Positions 17,021 to 25,103 of a stretch of 64,000 bases of DNA are shown in pieces; position 1 is the stretch's first letter, and every line of letters starts with the position of its first letter. Source of the stretch: an uncultured Caulobacterales bacterium (GTDB taxonomy: Bacteria > Pseudomonadota > Alphaproteobacteria > Caulobacterales > Caulobacteraceae). The position numbers and the translations under genes were made by a program. The notes beneath the pieces are model-generated. The model was given only the letters and a program-made list of their open reading frames with translations, was not told the origin of the DNA and searched no databases. The stretch is taken from positions 1-64,000 of the forward strand of contig CAIOJR010000084.1 of the NCBI GenBank assembly GCA_903858685.1, read 5' to 3'.

Positions 17021-17649
17021 GGATTGACCCGGAAATGTTCAGAAGTTGAGAAGTCCGCCTCGGCCGCCAGTCTCGCCAGGATATCGGCGACATATTTCTG
17101 TGTTTCGGGAAAGGGCGGCACCCCGTGATACCGATCCACCGCCGCAGGGCTGGCATTGTAGGCGGCCAGAGTTTTGACGATGTCCCCGTCATAGCGTTCC
17201 AGCAGGCGTCGCAGATAATGGGCCCCGCCGGATACGTTCTCCCCGACATCGGCCGGATCAACGCCCAGCCCCTTCGCCGTCGCGGGCATCAACTGCATCA
17301 CGCCGACCGCGCCCTTGGGCGACAGGGCGTTGGGATTGAAGCGGGATTCCTCCCAGGCGACGGCTTCGATCAGACGGGGATTGATCGCCACCCTGTCGCC
17401 TGCCCGCCTGATGAACGCATGGACCTCTGTCGATTTCGCGTTTTGTTGCGCTTGCCGTGGAACGGCTTCAATCGGTTTCGAGACGATAGCCGTCCCCGCA
17501 GAGCCAAGCTGGGTCACGACGGCTGGGCGGTCATGCACAATGACAGCGCCGTCCGGGGATATTTCCAGAACCGTCGCCTGGCCCGGCCCCGCCAGCGCAC
17601 ACATGGCCATGACCATGGCGCTGAAGCAATTGGGCGAAAGACCAGCCAA
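17017..17649 (-). CDS. virB1: T4SS lytic transglycosylase VirB1
   Basis: 210 aa. Periplasmic muramidase that opens peptidoglycan for the secretion machine. A hydrophobic leader (about 8-22) is followed by a spacer and the SLT domain: EAVAWEESRFNPNALS with Glu101 as catalytic acid, then GAVGVMQLMPATA and the later GGAHYLRRLLERY and LAAYNASPAAVDRY motifs. The start is TTG at 17649 with GGAGAG about seven bases before it; internal ATGs near codons 12-15 would truncate the leader. First gene of the virB operon. Confidence 0.92.
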   Translation of the reverse strand: MAGLSPNCFSAMVMAMCALAGPGQATVLEISPDGAVIVHDRPAVVTQLGSAGTAIVSKPIEAVPRQAQQNAKSTEVHAFIRRAGDRVAINPRLIEAVAWEESRFNPNALSPKGAVGVMQLMPATAKGLGVDPADVGENVSGGAHYLRRLLERYDGDIVKTLAAYNASPAAVDRYHGVPPFPETQKYVADILARLAAEADFSTSEHFRVNP

Positions 17650-17951
17650 ATTCTACTCTCCGTGAGACGGTGAGCGACCGGACGCGAAAAGGTCCGCACG
17701 CCTTGATCGTCGATTCACACTTATCAATTTCCGGTAAACCCTCGCGGAATCTGGTTAAGATTTTACAACGATTGTCACGCGATCCGGCGCTTTAAATTCA
17801 ACGCCCCGTCCCGAGAAAACACCCGCTCCGTCAGATCGCCCGTCACAGCGCCCTTAGGGCGACCCTGCCGCATTCGGAGGATTCAGGGCGCGAAAGTTGA
17901 CACCGTCTACCGACAATGCTAGTGGGTAGACAGCGTCAACTTGAGGGCATC
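17650..17951. other. Divergent intergenic region, virB operon and TetR operon
   Basis: About 300 bp between the virB1 start and the leader ORF before the TetR gene. The part nearer virB1 (17700-17790) is relatively AT-rich and presumably carries the virB promoter on the minus strand; GTGACA near 17773 is a possible -35, with no clear -10. The part nearer the TetR gene carries the operator described separately. No open reading frame or RNA gene is apparent here. Confidence 0.4.
17896..17940 (+). promoter_or_regulatory. Promoter with long inverted-repeat operator upstream of the TetR gene
   Basis: Two 16-base arms, at 17896-17911 and 17925-17940, pair at 14 of 16 positions (GTTGAC and GTCTACC in the left arm; GGTAGAC and GTCAAC in the right). 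The left arm contains TTGACA (17897-17902). At 17-base spacing lies TAGTGG, preceded by TGC, giving an extended -10. A repressor bound across both arms would cover the promoter. Autoregulation by the TetR protein encoded just downstream is the simplest reading, but it is an inference. Confidence 0.6.
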
Positions 17952-18074
17952 ATGCGCCTGCAATTTCTCACTGGCGGCGACCTGGCGGTGACGGTTTCAG
18001 GGGTAAAATCCGAAACAGGCCGACTGGCCTGGGCGCCGTTTTCGGATGCGACAGAGTGTCTGCCCGGCCAATGA
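17952..18074 (+). CDS. 40-codon leader ORF, possible DUF2141 remnant
   Basis: ATG at 17952; stops at TGA 18072-18074, which overlaps the ATG of the TetR gene as ATGA. The placement directly after the operator and the overlap suggest it is translated and coupled to the regulator. The peptide contains LAVTVSGVKSETG, which resembles the first strand pair of DUF2141 proteins, after which the similarity stops. It may be a truncated gene start now used as a leader, or a chance resemblance. No signal peptide is visible. Confidence 0.4.
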   Translation: MRLQFLTGGDLAVTVSGVKSETGRLAWAPFSDATECLPGQ

Positions 18075-18718
18075 CCGCCGCCTCTGGACGCGCCGAAGAC
18101 CTGCGAGAGGCCTGTATCGCACAAGCCCTCCACATCATTGACGAAATTGGACTGGAACGCCTGAGCATGAGAGATGTGGCCCGCCGCCTCGGCGTGTCCC
18201 ACCAGGCGCCTTACAAGCACTTCAAGAGCCGCGATCACATTCTGGCGGAGATCATTCGAAGGGCCTTCGACGATTTTGCAGACGCCTTGCGCGCCCGCGT
18301 CAGGAGCGACAATCCGGCGGCGGACTTCTACGCCATGGGCGTGGCCTATATCGCGTTTGCGCAGGCGCGCCCGCTCTATTACCGACTGATGTTCGCCAGC
18401 ACCCTGCCCGAACCCGAGCAGCACCCGCAGATGATGATAAGCGCCAGGTGCGCCTATGGCCTGCTGCGCGACGGCGTCCAGGTGCTGTTTGCGGCGCGGG
18501 GAAGCCCCCTCTCCCCCTCTGAACTTGACCTTGAGGCGCTTTTTGCCTGGTCGAGCCTGCATGGCTCCGTCAGCCTGTTGCGAACGGACGCCCTGACGCC
18601 GCTCGATCTGGCCCCGCAAACGCGCCAGAGACTGGCGCATCATGCACTGGACCGCATCGGCGCGGCCTTTCTCCTCACACCCCCGGCGGCCGCCCCACCC
18701 GAGGAAGACGCACAATGA
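18071..18718 (+). CDS. TetR-family transcriptional regulator
   Basis: 215 aa. N-terminal TetR helix-turn-helix (MRDVARRLGVSHQAPYKHF, about residues 33-51) followed by an all-helical ligand-binding domain with a W-(S)-S-L-HG motif near residue 160, as in the WHG/TetR_C_33-type C-terminal domains. The start at 18071 overlaps the leader ORF stop; an ATG five codons earlier (18056) is possible. Its end overlaps the DUF4188 gene (ATGA), so regulator and target form one operon, probably under negative autoregulation by the palindrome upstream. Confidence 0.88.
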   Translation: MTAASGRAEDLREACIAQALHIIDEIGLERLSMRDVARRLGVSHQAPYKHFKSRDHILAEIIRRAFDDFADALRARVRSDNPAADFYAMGVAYIAFAQARPLYYRLMFASTLPEPEQHPQMMISARCAYGLLRDGVQVLFAARGSPLSPSELDLEALFAWSSLHGSVSLLRTDALTPLDLAPQTRQRLAHHALDRIGAAFLLTPPAAAPPEEDAQ

Positions 18719-19197
18719 CAGACATCCGCAAAGGACGCTGGACAGCAAGACATGATGAGCCATTTGTCGTGTTCATCATCGGCATGCGCATCAACAAGCT
18801 ATGGAAGGTCCACAAATGGTTTCCGCTTGTCGTGGCCATGACCAACATGCTCAGAGAGCTGTACCCGCGACCGGATCTGGGTTTCATGGGCGCCAAGACC
18901 TGGTTCGGGCGCACCATTGTCGTGATCCAGTATTGGAAATCGTTTGAGGATCTGGAAACCTACGCAAAGGCGCGCGACAAGGTCCATCTGCCCGCCTGGG
19001 CGGCGTTCAACCGCGCCATCGGCAATAATGGCGATGTGGGAATCTATCACGAAACCTACAGCATCGCGCCGGGTCAATATGAGAACATCTATGTCAACAT
19101 GCCGCCGACCCTGCTCGGCTCCACAACAACGGTCGAGGCGGCGCGTGGGCGCAACACGTCTGCGCGCGGCCGAATGGCGACGCCGTCATCGATCTGA
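18715..19197 (+). CDS. DUF4188 family protein
   Basis: 160 aa. Recognisable DUF4188 features: FVVFIIGMRINKLWKVHKW at about 18-36, GFMGAKTWFGR and IVVIQYWKSFEDLETYA. The family has a ferredoxin-like alpha/beta-barrel look and some members are annotated as monooxygenase-like or heme-related, but no activity is established. No transmembrane segment or signal. Co-transcribed with and probably controlled by the TetR protein. About the last 20 residues are low-complexity and not family-like. Confidence 0.75.
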   Translation: MTDIRKGRWTARHDEPFVVFIIGMRINKLWKVHKWFPLVVAMTNMLRELYPRPDLGFMGAKTWFGRTIVVIQYWKSFEDLETYAKARDKVHLPAWAAFNRAIGNNGDVGIYHETYSIAPGQYENIYVNMPPTLLGSTTTVEAARGRNTSARGRMATPSSI

Positions 19198-19244
19198 CGG
19201 ACATGTTCAAAACCACCTTGAGGTCATGCGGATCAGGCCGCTGA

Positions 19245-20657
19245 TCAGGCGGTCTCCCCGCCGACGTCCACGCCAGAGCGCGCCACACCCTGGCCCATGT
19301 ATCTGTCCAGGGTCTCGTGATAATGACGGATCCGGCTTTCCTGATAGGCCGCAAGCGTCACGCCGGGCTTTTTCGACGCGCGGAGCCCGCGCTGGATGCG
19401 CTTAAGATTGTCGGTGTCCTGATCCGCGACCATGGCGGCCGACCCTAGTTCGGGAGCGCTGGACCAGGGATCGTCAAGGCCCAGCCATGTGATCGATGCG
19501 GGCTCCGGATGGCTGCCGTCGGGCGCCTTTGAGAACAGAAGCATGATCTCCATCACGCTCTGTTCCGGGTTGTCCAGATAGGGGCGGAAGCGATAGGTGA
19601 TCGGCAGGGCCTGCCCGCCCCAAGGAACCATGTTGGGGAACAGCAGATACTCGATCAGATCCAGGGATTCGGAGTCCGACAGGCCGGACAGGTCCCGTCC
19701 GGAGGCGCGGCCGATCTTTTCCCGCGCGCGCTGGGCCAGCTTCGAACGGGCTTCTCTCGACGTCGCCGCCTCAATCGGCGCCCCCCCATAGAAGGGCACG
19801 TCGCGACGGATATGCTTGATGGTGAGATTGGCGTCGAGACCCGTCATGCTGGGACTCGGCACACCCTGCACGGCGATCATCCGGTTCACGTGCCGCACGC
19901 CGGGCCAGACATCATACTGGGTGTTCTCGTCCCCATAATAGCCAAGCACCTGAGGGTGGGCCATCGGCACATGGTAGCTTTCAATGAAGGCCTCCATGGC
20001 GAGCTTCCAGTTACATGGCATGATCTTGGCGACGTGCGCGGCCTTATAGCGATCCTCCAGCCGAAAGGCCTCGAAATGGTCCGGCAGGATCTCCAGATAG
20101 GATTCCAGCGGCTCGCAGGCGGGGTCCATATTGACGAACACAAAGCCGCCCCAGACGCCAACCCGGGCTTGCGGCAGACAGGCCTTGTCCTTGTCCAGGC
20201 CTGGAAAGTCCCATTGACCCGGCACTTCGGTAAGCTGACCCGCCAGGCTCCACGTCCAGCCGTGAAACGGGCAGCGAAACTGCTTCACGCTGCCGGCCGC
20301 GGTGCGCAACAGCGTCCCGCGATGCAGACAGGCGTTCACATAGGCCCGGATCTCATCCGGCCCCGAGCGGACAACGATCAGGGAGTCGTGGACAATCTCG
20401 TAGATCACATGATCGCCGACATTGGGGATTTCCTCGATACGGCAGGCCATCTGCCAGGTTTTGCGCCAGACGCGTTCAACCTCCCTGTCATGCCAGTCCC
20501 TGGAAAAATATCGCTCGATGCTGACATCATCCTGGCCAAGTCCCGACGCCGGTGACTCGCTAAGCATCACCTCCGGCGCGGACACAACGTCTTCGGACAG
20601 AATATCCTGAACTGAGGGGGCGGGGCGGTCCCGCGGGATCAGCGTCTTGGTCATCAT
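19245..20657 (-). CDS. Rieske non-heme iron ring-hydroxylating oxygenase, alpha subunit
   Basis: 470 aa. The N-terminal Rieske domain binds a 2Fe-2S cluster through C-x-H (CLHRGT) and C-x2-H (CPFHGW), separated by 16 residues. The catalytic domain has the mononuclear iron ligands in ESYHVPMAHPQ (two His), with an Asp expected near the C-terminus. Such enzymes dihydroxylate or demethylate aromatics using electrons from a separate reductase and ferredoxin; none is adjacent. The start at 20657 is preceded by GTGGGGGTA; the 121 codons upstream in frame are not family-like. It is divergent from the DUF3237 gene across 130 bp. Confidence 0.9.
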   Translation of the reverse strand: MMTKTLIPRDRPAPSVQDILSEDVVSAPEVMLSESPASGLGQDDVSIERYFSRDWHDREVERVWRKTWQMACRIEEIPNVGDHVIYEIVHDSLIVVRSGPDEIRAYVNACLHRGTLLRTAAGSVKQFRCPFHGWTWSLAGQLTEVPGQWDFPGLDKDKACLPQARVGVWGGFVFVNMDPACEPLESYLEILPDHFEAFRLEDRYKAAHVAKIMPCNWKLAMEAFIESYHVPMAHPQVLGYYGDENTQYDVWPGVRHVNRMIAVQGVPSPSMTGLDANLTIKHIRRDVPFYGGAPIEAATSREARSKLAQRAREKIGRASGRDLSGLSDSESLDLIEYLLFPNMVPWGGQALPITYRFRPYLDNPEQSVMEIMLLFSKAPDGSHPEPASITWLGLDDPWSSAPELGSAAMVADQDTDNLKRIQRGLRASKKPGVTLAAYQESRIRHYHETLDRYMGQGVARSGVDVGGETA

Positions 20658-20786
20658 TACCCCCACATCAGTCCACAGGCCGCACAATCCGAACAGGTTC
20701 TCACAGTCACTCTCACTATGCAACTTAGTCATGGGGTGATAGGGTCTGGCCAACCGGCTTGATGCGAATTGGGAAGGCGCGGCGCA

Positions 20787-21251
20787 TTGGATCAGCTCAG
20801 ATCGAGACACCTCACGACTCTCCATCTGGACGTGGGCTTCAACGCCATGGTCAATATCGGAGCCATGGCGCAAGGTCGGCGTCGCATTGCGCCGATCCTG
20901 GGCGGACGCTTCGAGGGCGAACGCCTCAGGGGCGCCGTGCAACCCGGCGGGGCGGACTGGGTGGTGAACCGGCCTGACGGGGTCATGGCGATCGATGTGA
21001 GAATCACGCTGGCGACCCACGACGACGTTGCGATCTATTGCACCTATCAGGGTCTGTTCCGGGCGGAGGCCGAAGCCATGGCCCGGTTCAATCGCGGTGA
21101 ACGACTTCAGGAGGCGGAATATAGCCTGCGCACGGTCGCGCGATTCGAGAGCGGCGCTGCAAGCTATGCCTGGCTAAACGACATTCTGGCGATTGGTGTC
21201 GGTCGCCAGACTGTCAATGGCCCAGTCTACGATATATTTGAAATCCAGTAG
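20787..21251 (+). CDS. DUF3237 (UPF0311) family protein
   Basis: 154 aa. Family features are clear: GRRRIAPILGGRFEGERLRG, PGGADWVVNRPDG, a long antiparallel beta pattern and a C-terminal WLN...GVG segment. The fold is a beta-barrel of unknown function often found next to aromatic and acyl-CoA degradation genes. TTG at 20787, with GGGAAGG about nine bases before it, is taken as start; TTG at 20769 is the alternative. It faces the Rieske gene head-to-head, and the HxlR-type regulator follows 43 bp downstream. Confidence 0.75.
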   Translation: MDQLRSRHLTTLHLDVGFNAMVNIGAMAQGRRRIAPILGGRFEGERLRGAVQPGGADWVVNRPDGVMAIDVRITLATHDDVAIYCTYQGLFRAEAEAMARFNRGERLQEAEYSLRTVARFESGAASYAWLNDILAIGVGRQTVNGPVYDIFEIQ

Positions 21252-21294
21252 AGGCCACAACCGGGTTGCGGGCCGGATTGAGCCAGGACCTGAT

Positions 21295-22200
21295 ATGGAA
21301 CCGGAATCCAGGGTCGTCACTGCTGACGCCATTGCCGGTGCGCTTGCCGCCGTGCGTCAACCGGCGGACGCCATCTGCGACCGGTGGACGCTCGAAATCA
21401 TTCTGCATCTGCTGCCCGAAGCCCGGCGGTTCAGCGATCTCGTGCGGCTGAGCGGCATGGCGTCCCGGCTTGTCGCCTCCAGGCTCGTTCTCTTGCAGAC
21501 AATTGGCGTTGTCGACCGAAGGCCCTATAGCGACACCCCCCTGCGGCATGTGTATTTTCTGACGTCCATGGGGCTGGACCTGCGGGCGGTGCTGGGGCGG
21601 ATGATCCAGTGGGAGCGGCGCTGGCGCCCTGACACCGTGCAGTCGACCGCGGAGATCGCAGGGCTGAAGCTCGACGACCTGCCGGCATCATCCGACTGCG
21701 CCTTTTGTCTTGAACCGGTCACGGCGCGAAATGTGACGCTGAGGATGGAGCCCACGCTGCTCCAAAGCCCCCTCGACAAGCAGACAATTCGCCGCCGGAC
21801 GACAGTTCCTGCAGCCACTTCTGTGGAAGACGGCAATCCAATTTCGCAGAGCCTGACGATCTTCGGCGACAAATGGGGCATCGAGATCCTGATCTGTGCC
21901 TTCTTCGGCATTCGCCGCTTCAATGACTTCCGCTCGGCCATGGGAATCTCCGCCAATATCCTTTCAGACCGTCTCGGTCGCCTGAGCAATTTAGGAATAT
22001 TGGCGGGCGCCCGACCAGGCTCTCACTTCCAGGGCTACTGGCTGACGGAGAAGGGGGTCGATCTCTATCCCGTCACTGTGGCAGTCCAGACCTGGGCGGA
22101 TCGGTGGCTGGTCGGGCGGATCCGGTCGCCGGTGCGCCTTATTCATCGCCCCTGTGGACGTGAGATCGCCCTGCGGTCCGGGAATGAAGACTCTGTCTGA
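21295..22200 (+). CDS. Tandem HxlR-type winged-helix regulator
   Basis: 301 aa, about twice the usual HxlR length. Two HxlR-like domains are visible. The first (about 20-110) has CDRWTLEIILHLLPEARRFSDL and a wing ending in R-H-V-Y-F-L-T. The second (about 180-285) has FGDKWGIEILICAFFGIRRFNDF, SANILSDRLGRLSNLGIL and YWLTEKG. The linker holds a C-x2-C pair (CAFC). HxlR proteins sense aldehydes or redox state and bind short inverted repeats as dimers; a fused pair could act as a monomeric dimer. The start at 21295 has AGGA nine bases upstream; the longer frame begins inside the DUF3237 gene. It probably regulates the neighbouring Rieske and DUF3237 genes. Confidence 0.78.
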   Translation: MEPESRVVTADAIAGALAAVRQPADAICDRWTLEIILHLLPEARRFSDLVRLSGMASRLVASRLVLLQTIGVVDRRPYSDTPLRHVYFLTSMGLDLRAVLGRMIQWERRWRPDTVQSTAEIAGLKLDDLPASSDCAFCLEPVTARNVTLRMEPTLLQSPLDKQTIRRRTTVPAATSVEDGNPISQSLTIFGDKWGIEILICAFFGIRRFNDFRSAMGISANILSDRLGRLSNLGILAGARPGSHFQGYWLTEKGVDLYPVTVAVQTWADRWLVGRIRSPVRLIHRPCGREIALRSGNEDSV

Positions 22201-22239
22201 CTTTCAGGGACCGCAGGGTGCAGCCCCATGCCCCAGCCA

Positions 22240-23031
22240 TCACGTCTTTTCTAAAACCCACGCCCGCGCCAGCCCGACTGGCCGAAAACCCAGACGCGCA
22301 TAGAGATGCTTTGGTCGCTCACTCGCCAGTGCCCCGAGGAAAATCAGATCGCAGCCCTGCGCCTGAAGGCGGTCTGTAAAGGCGGCAATCATCGCGGTCG
22401 CTATGCCTTGGCATCGGGCCGATGGAAGGGTGAACAGGTCTTCGATCATGCCCACGCCGTTTGGTGCGATGGCGTATGCGCCATAGGCCACCGCCTCCCC
22501 GCCTCGGATCACAAGATTGTAAGGGTAGTCCGCGCCCTTGGCCCGATTGGCGGCGGTCGCTGAGGCGGCGAATTCTGACGACAGGTCAAGGTCTCCGGAC
22601 TTTCGCCCCTCGGCATGGTCCAGGGCGACAAGGCGTTGCAGCACGCCCCAGTCGGCGTCACTCACGACAGGCCGCATCTCGATGGTCGGCCCACGATCAG
22701 ACAAGGCGCCCTGAAGCGCCATCTGGATCGTCACCGGCCGTTCCTCATAGCCATCGAACGCCAGACGCGCGAGGACGGCGTCGGGTGTGAACAGATCAGT
22801 ATGCACCACCCGCCACGGGGTATGGGCCAGACGCTCGTCCATGGCCGCCAGCACCGTTTCGATCTCGGCCTCTGACCGGGCGCTCACCTCATCGGCGTGG
22901 TTTACATCCCAGACTGAGGGAAAGGCTGGATTGGCGACAATATGGCAATGGGCGTGTTCGAAGCCAGGATGACCCAGGCGACGCTGCCATCGATAGGCCT
23001 CGGCGATCAATCTCGTAGCCTGGACAGTCAA
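22240..23031 (-). CDS. GNAT-family N-acetyltransferase
   Basis: 263 aa. The C-terminal half is a GNAT domain: LVIRGGEAVAYGAYAI, the acetyl-CoA loop FTLPSARCQGIATAMIAA (Q-G-I-A-T in place of the usual Q/R-x-x-G-x-G/A) and a final LYARLGFRPVG. The first 110 residues look like a degenerate N-terminal GNAT-like domain. The only workable start is TTG at 23031 with GAGGA ten bases upstream; the frame stays open for about 25 codons above it but offers no standard start. Substrate unknown. Confidence 0.75.
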   Translation of the reverse strand: MTVQATRLIAEAYRWQRRLGHPGFEHAHCHIVANPAFPSVWDVNHADEVSARSEAEIETVLAAMDERLAHTPWRVVHTDLFTPDAVLARLAFDGYEERPVTIQMALQGALSDRGPTIEMRPVVSDADWGVLQRLVALDHAEGRKSGDLDLSSEFAASATAANRAKGADYPYNLVIRGGEAVAYGAYAIAPNGVGMIEDLFTLPSARCQGIATAMIAAFTDRLQAQGCDLIFLGALASERPKHLYARLGFRPVGLARAWVLEKT

Positions 23032-23335
23032 GAGGCGATCCTCTGCGACAACCTGTTCCCAATCGACTCCTGAACTGTCTCCGCGCGCCGACCACGGGTC
23101 AACCGGCTATATCGTTCGAGCCGGATGAGGCACTACCTTACTCCGCCCCCAGATGCGGGAGGCCAGGTTTTGCAAGTCATAAGATCGCGCCAGATCCGGA
23201 ATCGAGGGCATTGCCCTGTCGAACTGAAGTGGAATGCAGCATTTCAAATATTGATCTTCAAATCTGTTACCTTATCAGCATAATTTTAAGGGCTAGGTTC
23301 GATAAATCCTATCGCGCTCATGATGGGATAGTCCA
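23032..23335. other. Divergent intergenic region without visible gene
   Basis: About 300 bp between the acetyltransferase and the histidine kinase. The section 23240-23320 is comparatively AT-rich and probably holds the kinase promoter (for example TTAAGGGCTAGGTTCGATAA). I see no strong hairpin, ORF or RNA gene. Confidence 0.3.
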
Positions 23336-25057
23336 GTGTCGGATGCGACTGCATCTATTGAGAGGAATATGCCCTTCGTTCTAGCGGCGCGATTTATCAT
23401 GCCTCGCGTCGTGATTATGGCGGTCATCGCTATGCTGCTGTCGCGCTTCGCTGACTGGCGCTGGGCGGGGATCTGGTGGGCGGTCTATACCGTGTTTACG
23501 CTCGCACAGTTTTTTTGCCGCCTGCAGTCGGGCGACCCGTGGCGACGGGCGACCTATATTTTCTGCTTTCTCATCTACTGCACTGCGGGCTTCCCATCCT
23601 GGCAAATGTGGCGCCACGCCGGCGAGCTGGGCATTGCCACCTCGACGATGTTCCTGTGCGGGATGATGGTCCAGCTCGTGGTCTCGTCGATTGGATCGCG
23701 AGTGACCTTTTGGGCGAGCACGTCGCCGCTCATCGGCTATCTGATTCTGGTGCCATTATTCGCCTTTGGCGGCGACCGTATCGCCGAAGGGCTGGTTGCG
23801 TCCTTCTGCGGCCTCATGTTTGTGGGATATCTGGCCAACCTCTGGCTCGCGCAACAGGGCGCGATCGAGGCGATGGAAGCCAGTCGCATCCGGGCCGAAG
23901 GCGCCAACCAGGCCAAGACCGACTTTCTGGCGAGCATGAGCCATGAAATTCGCACGCCCATGAATGCTGCTCTGGGGGCGGTGAAGCTTCTTCAACGCAC
24001 CACATTGACAGAGCACCAGACGGAATGCGTGGATCTGCTCGCCGGAGCGAGTTCCTCGCTGATGCAGATCCTCAATGATGTCCTCGACCTGTCGAAGATC
24101 GAAGCCGGGAAATTGGACCTCGAACCCCAGTCGATCGACTTCAACAACTTCCTTCAAAGGTGCGCAGCCGTCTGGATGCCTGCGGCGGAGGAAAAAGGCC
24201 TGACCTTCGCCCTGGATCTGGACCCGGACCTGCCGTCCTGGCTTGAGCTGGACGCCACCCGTCTGGGCCAGATCGTGTTCAACCTCCTGTCGAACGCCAT
24301 CAAGTTCACCCCGGAAGGGTCGGTCGCCATCAAGGTCTCGGCGGTTGCGATTGAGGCTGGCCTGGTCCAGCTGGAGATCGTGGTCACAGACACCGGCATC
24401 GGCATGACGTCGGAGACCACAAGCCGGTTATTTACCGCCTTTGAGCAGGCTGACAACTCGATCAGCCGTCAATACGGGGGCACCGGCCTTGGCCTGTCGA
24501 TCAGCCGGAAGCTGGCCGTGATGATGGGCGGAGATATCACGGTGGAAAGCGAAGTGGGGAAAGGCTCCAGCTTTGCCGTCTCATTCCCGGCCACCCTTTC
24601 AAAGGCTCAGCCCCCGTCCGACGTCGAAAGCGCGGCCATCGATACGGACTCGGGGCGTCCGCTTCGGATCCTGGTGGCGGAGGACAATCCCGCCAATCAG
24701 AGGATCGTCGATCTCTTCCTCTCGCCAATTGGCGCCGACCTGACCTTCGCAGGGGACGGGTTGGAGGCGGTGCACGCGGCCGGGTTGACGGGCTTCGACG
24801 TCATCCTGATGGATATTCAGATGCCCCGAATGGACGGGCTGGAAGCCTCCCGGCGGATTCGCGCCAGCGGCGGCCCCAATGCCTCGGTCCCGATCATCGC
24901 TCTCAGTGCGAATGTTTTCGAGCGGGTGAGACAGGCCGCAGCCGCCGCAGGAATCAACAGCTTTGTGCCCAAACCCATCGACCCGAGGGAGCTGATTTCA
25001 GCGGTCCTCAAGGCGTATGAAGGCGAAGCGGAGGCCGAAACAAGCGCGGCCCCCTAG
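23336..25057 (+). CDS. Membrane hybrid histidine kinase with receiver domain
   Basis: 573 aa. Five or six hydrophobic segments occupy about residues 12-175, without a recognisable periplasmic sensor domain, so the input may be membrane-linked. HisKA follows with His203 in [10 protein letters not shown], then HATPase_c (N box [15 protein letters not shown]1 DTGIGM, G2 GGTGLGLSI), and a receiver domain with Asp493 (VILMDIQMP), acidic pair AED, and the conserved Lys in FVPKPID. The kinase would phosphorylate its own receiver or pass phosphate to an Hpt protein; no Hpt or output regulator is adjacent. Start is GTG at 23336 after GGGATAG; ATG at 23369 is possible. Confidence 0.92.
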   Translation: MSDATASIERNMPFVLAARFIMPRVVIMAVIAMLLSRFADWRWAGIWWAVYTVFTLAQFFCRLQSGDPWRRATYIFCFLIYCTAGFPSWQMWRHAGELGIATSTMFLCGMMVQLVVSSIGSRVTFWASTSPLIGYLILVPLFAFGGDRIAEGLVASFCGLMFVGYLANLWLAQQGAIEAMEASRIRAEGANQAKTDFLASMSHEIRTPMNAALGAVKLLQRTTLTEHQTECVDLLAGASSSLMQILNDVLDLSKIEAGKLDLEPQSIDFNNFLQRCAAVWMPAAEEKGLTFALDLDPDLPSWLELDATRLGQIVFNLLSNAIKFTPEGSVAIKVSAVAIEAGLVQLEIVVTDTGIGMTSETTSRLFTAFEQADNSISRQYGGTGLGLSISRKLAVMMGGDITVESEVGKGSSFAVSFPATLSKAQPPSDVESAAIDTDSGRPLRILVAEDNPANQRIVDLFLSPIGADLTFAGDGLEAVHAAGLTGFDVILMDIQMPRMDGLEASRRIRASGGPNASVPIIALSANVFERVRQAAAAAGINSFVPKPIDPRELISAVLKAYEGEAEAETSAAP

Positions 25058-25103
25058 AGCACCCGACGAAGTGGATACCGGTTCGTCGCAGAAAATGCAT
25101 TGA

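Noticed and set aside
10003-17649. The virB operon as part of a conjugative or integrative element
   Set aside because: No relaxase, coupling protein, integrase, attachment repeats or flanking tRNA are seen, and base composition is similar to the surroundings.
20657-20787. A specific operator for the HxlR-type regulator in the divergent Rieske/DUF3237 region
   Set aside because: Only weak short repeats (for example around CACTCTCACTATG) are visible; none is symmetric enough to call.
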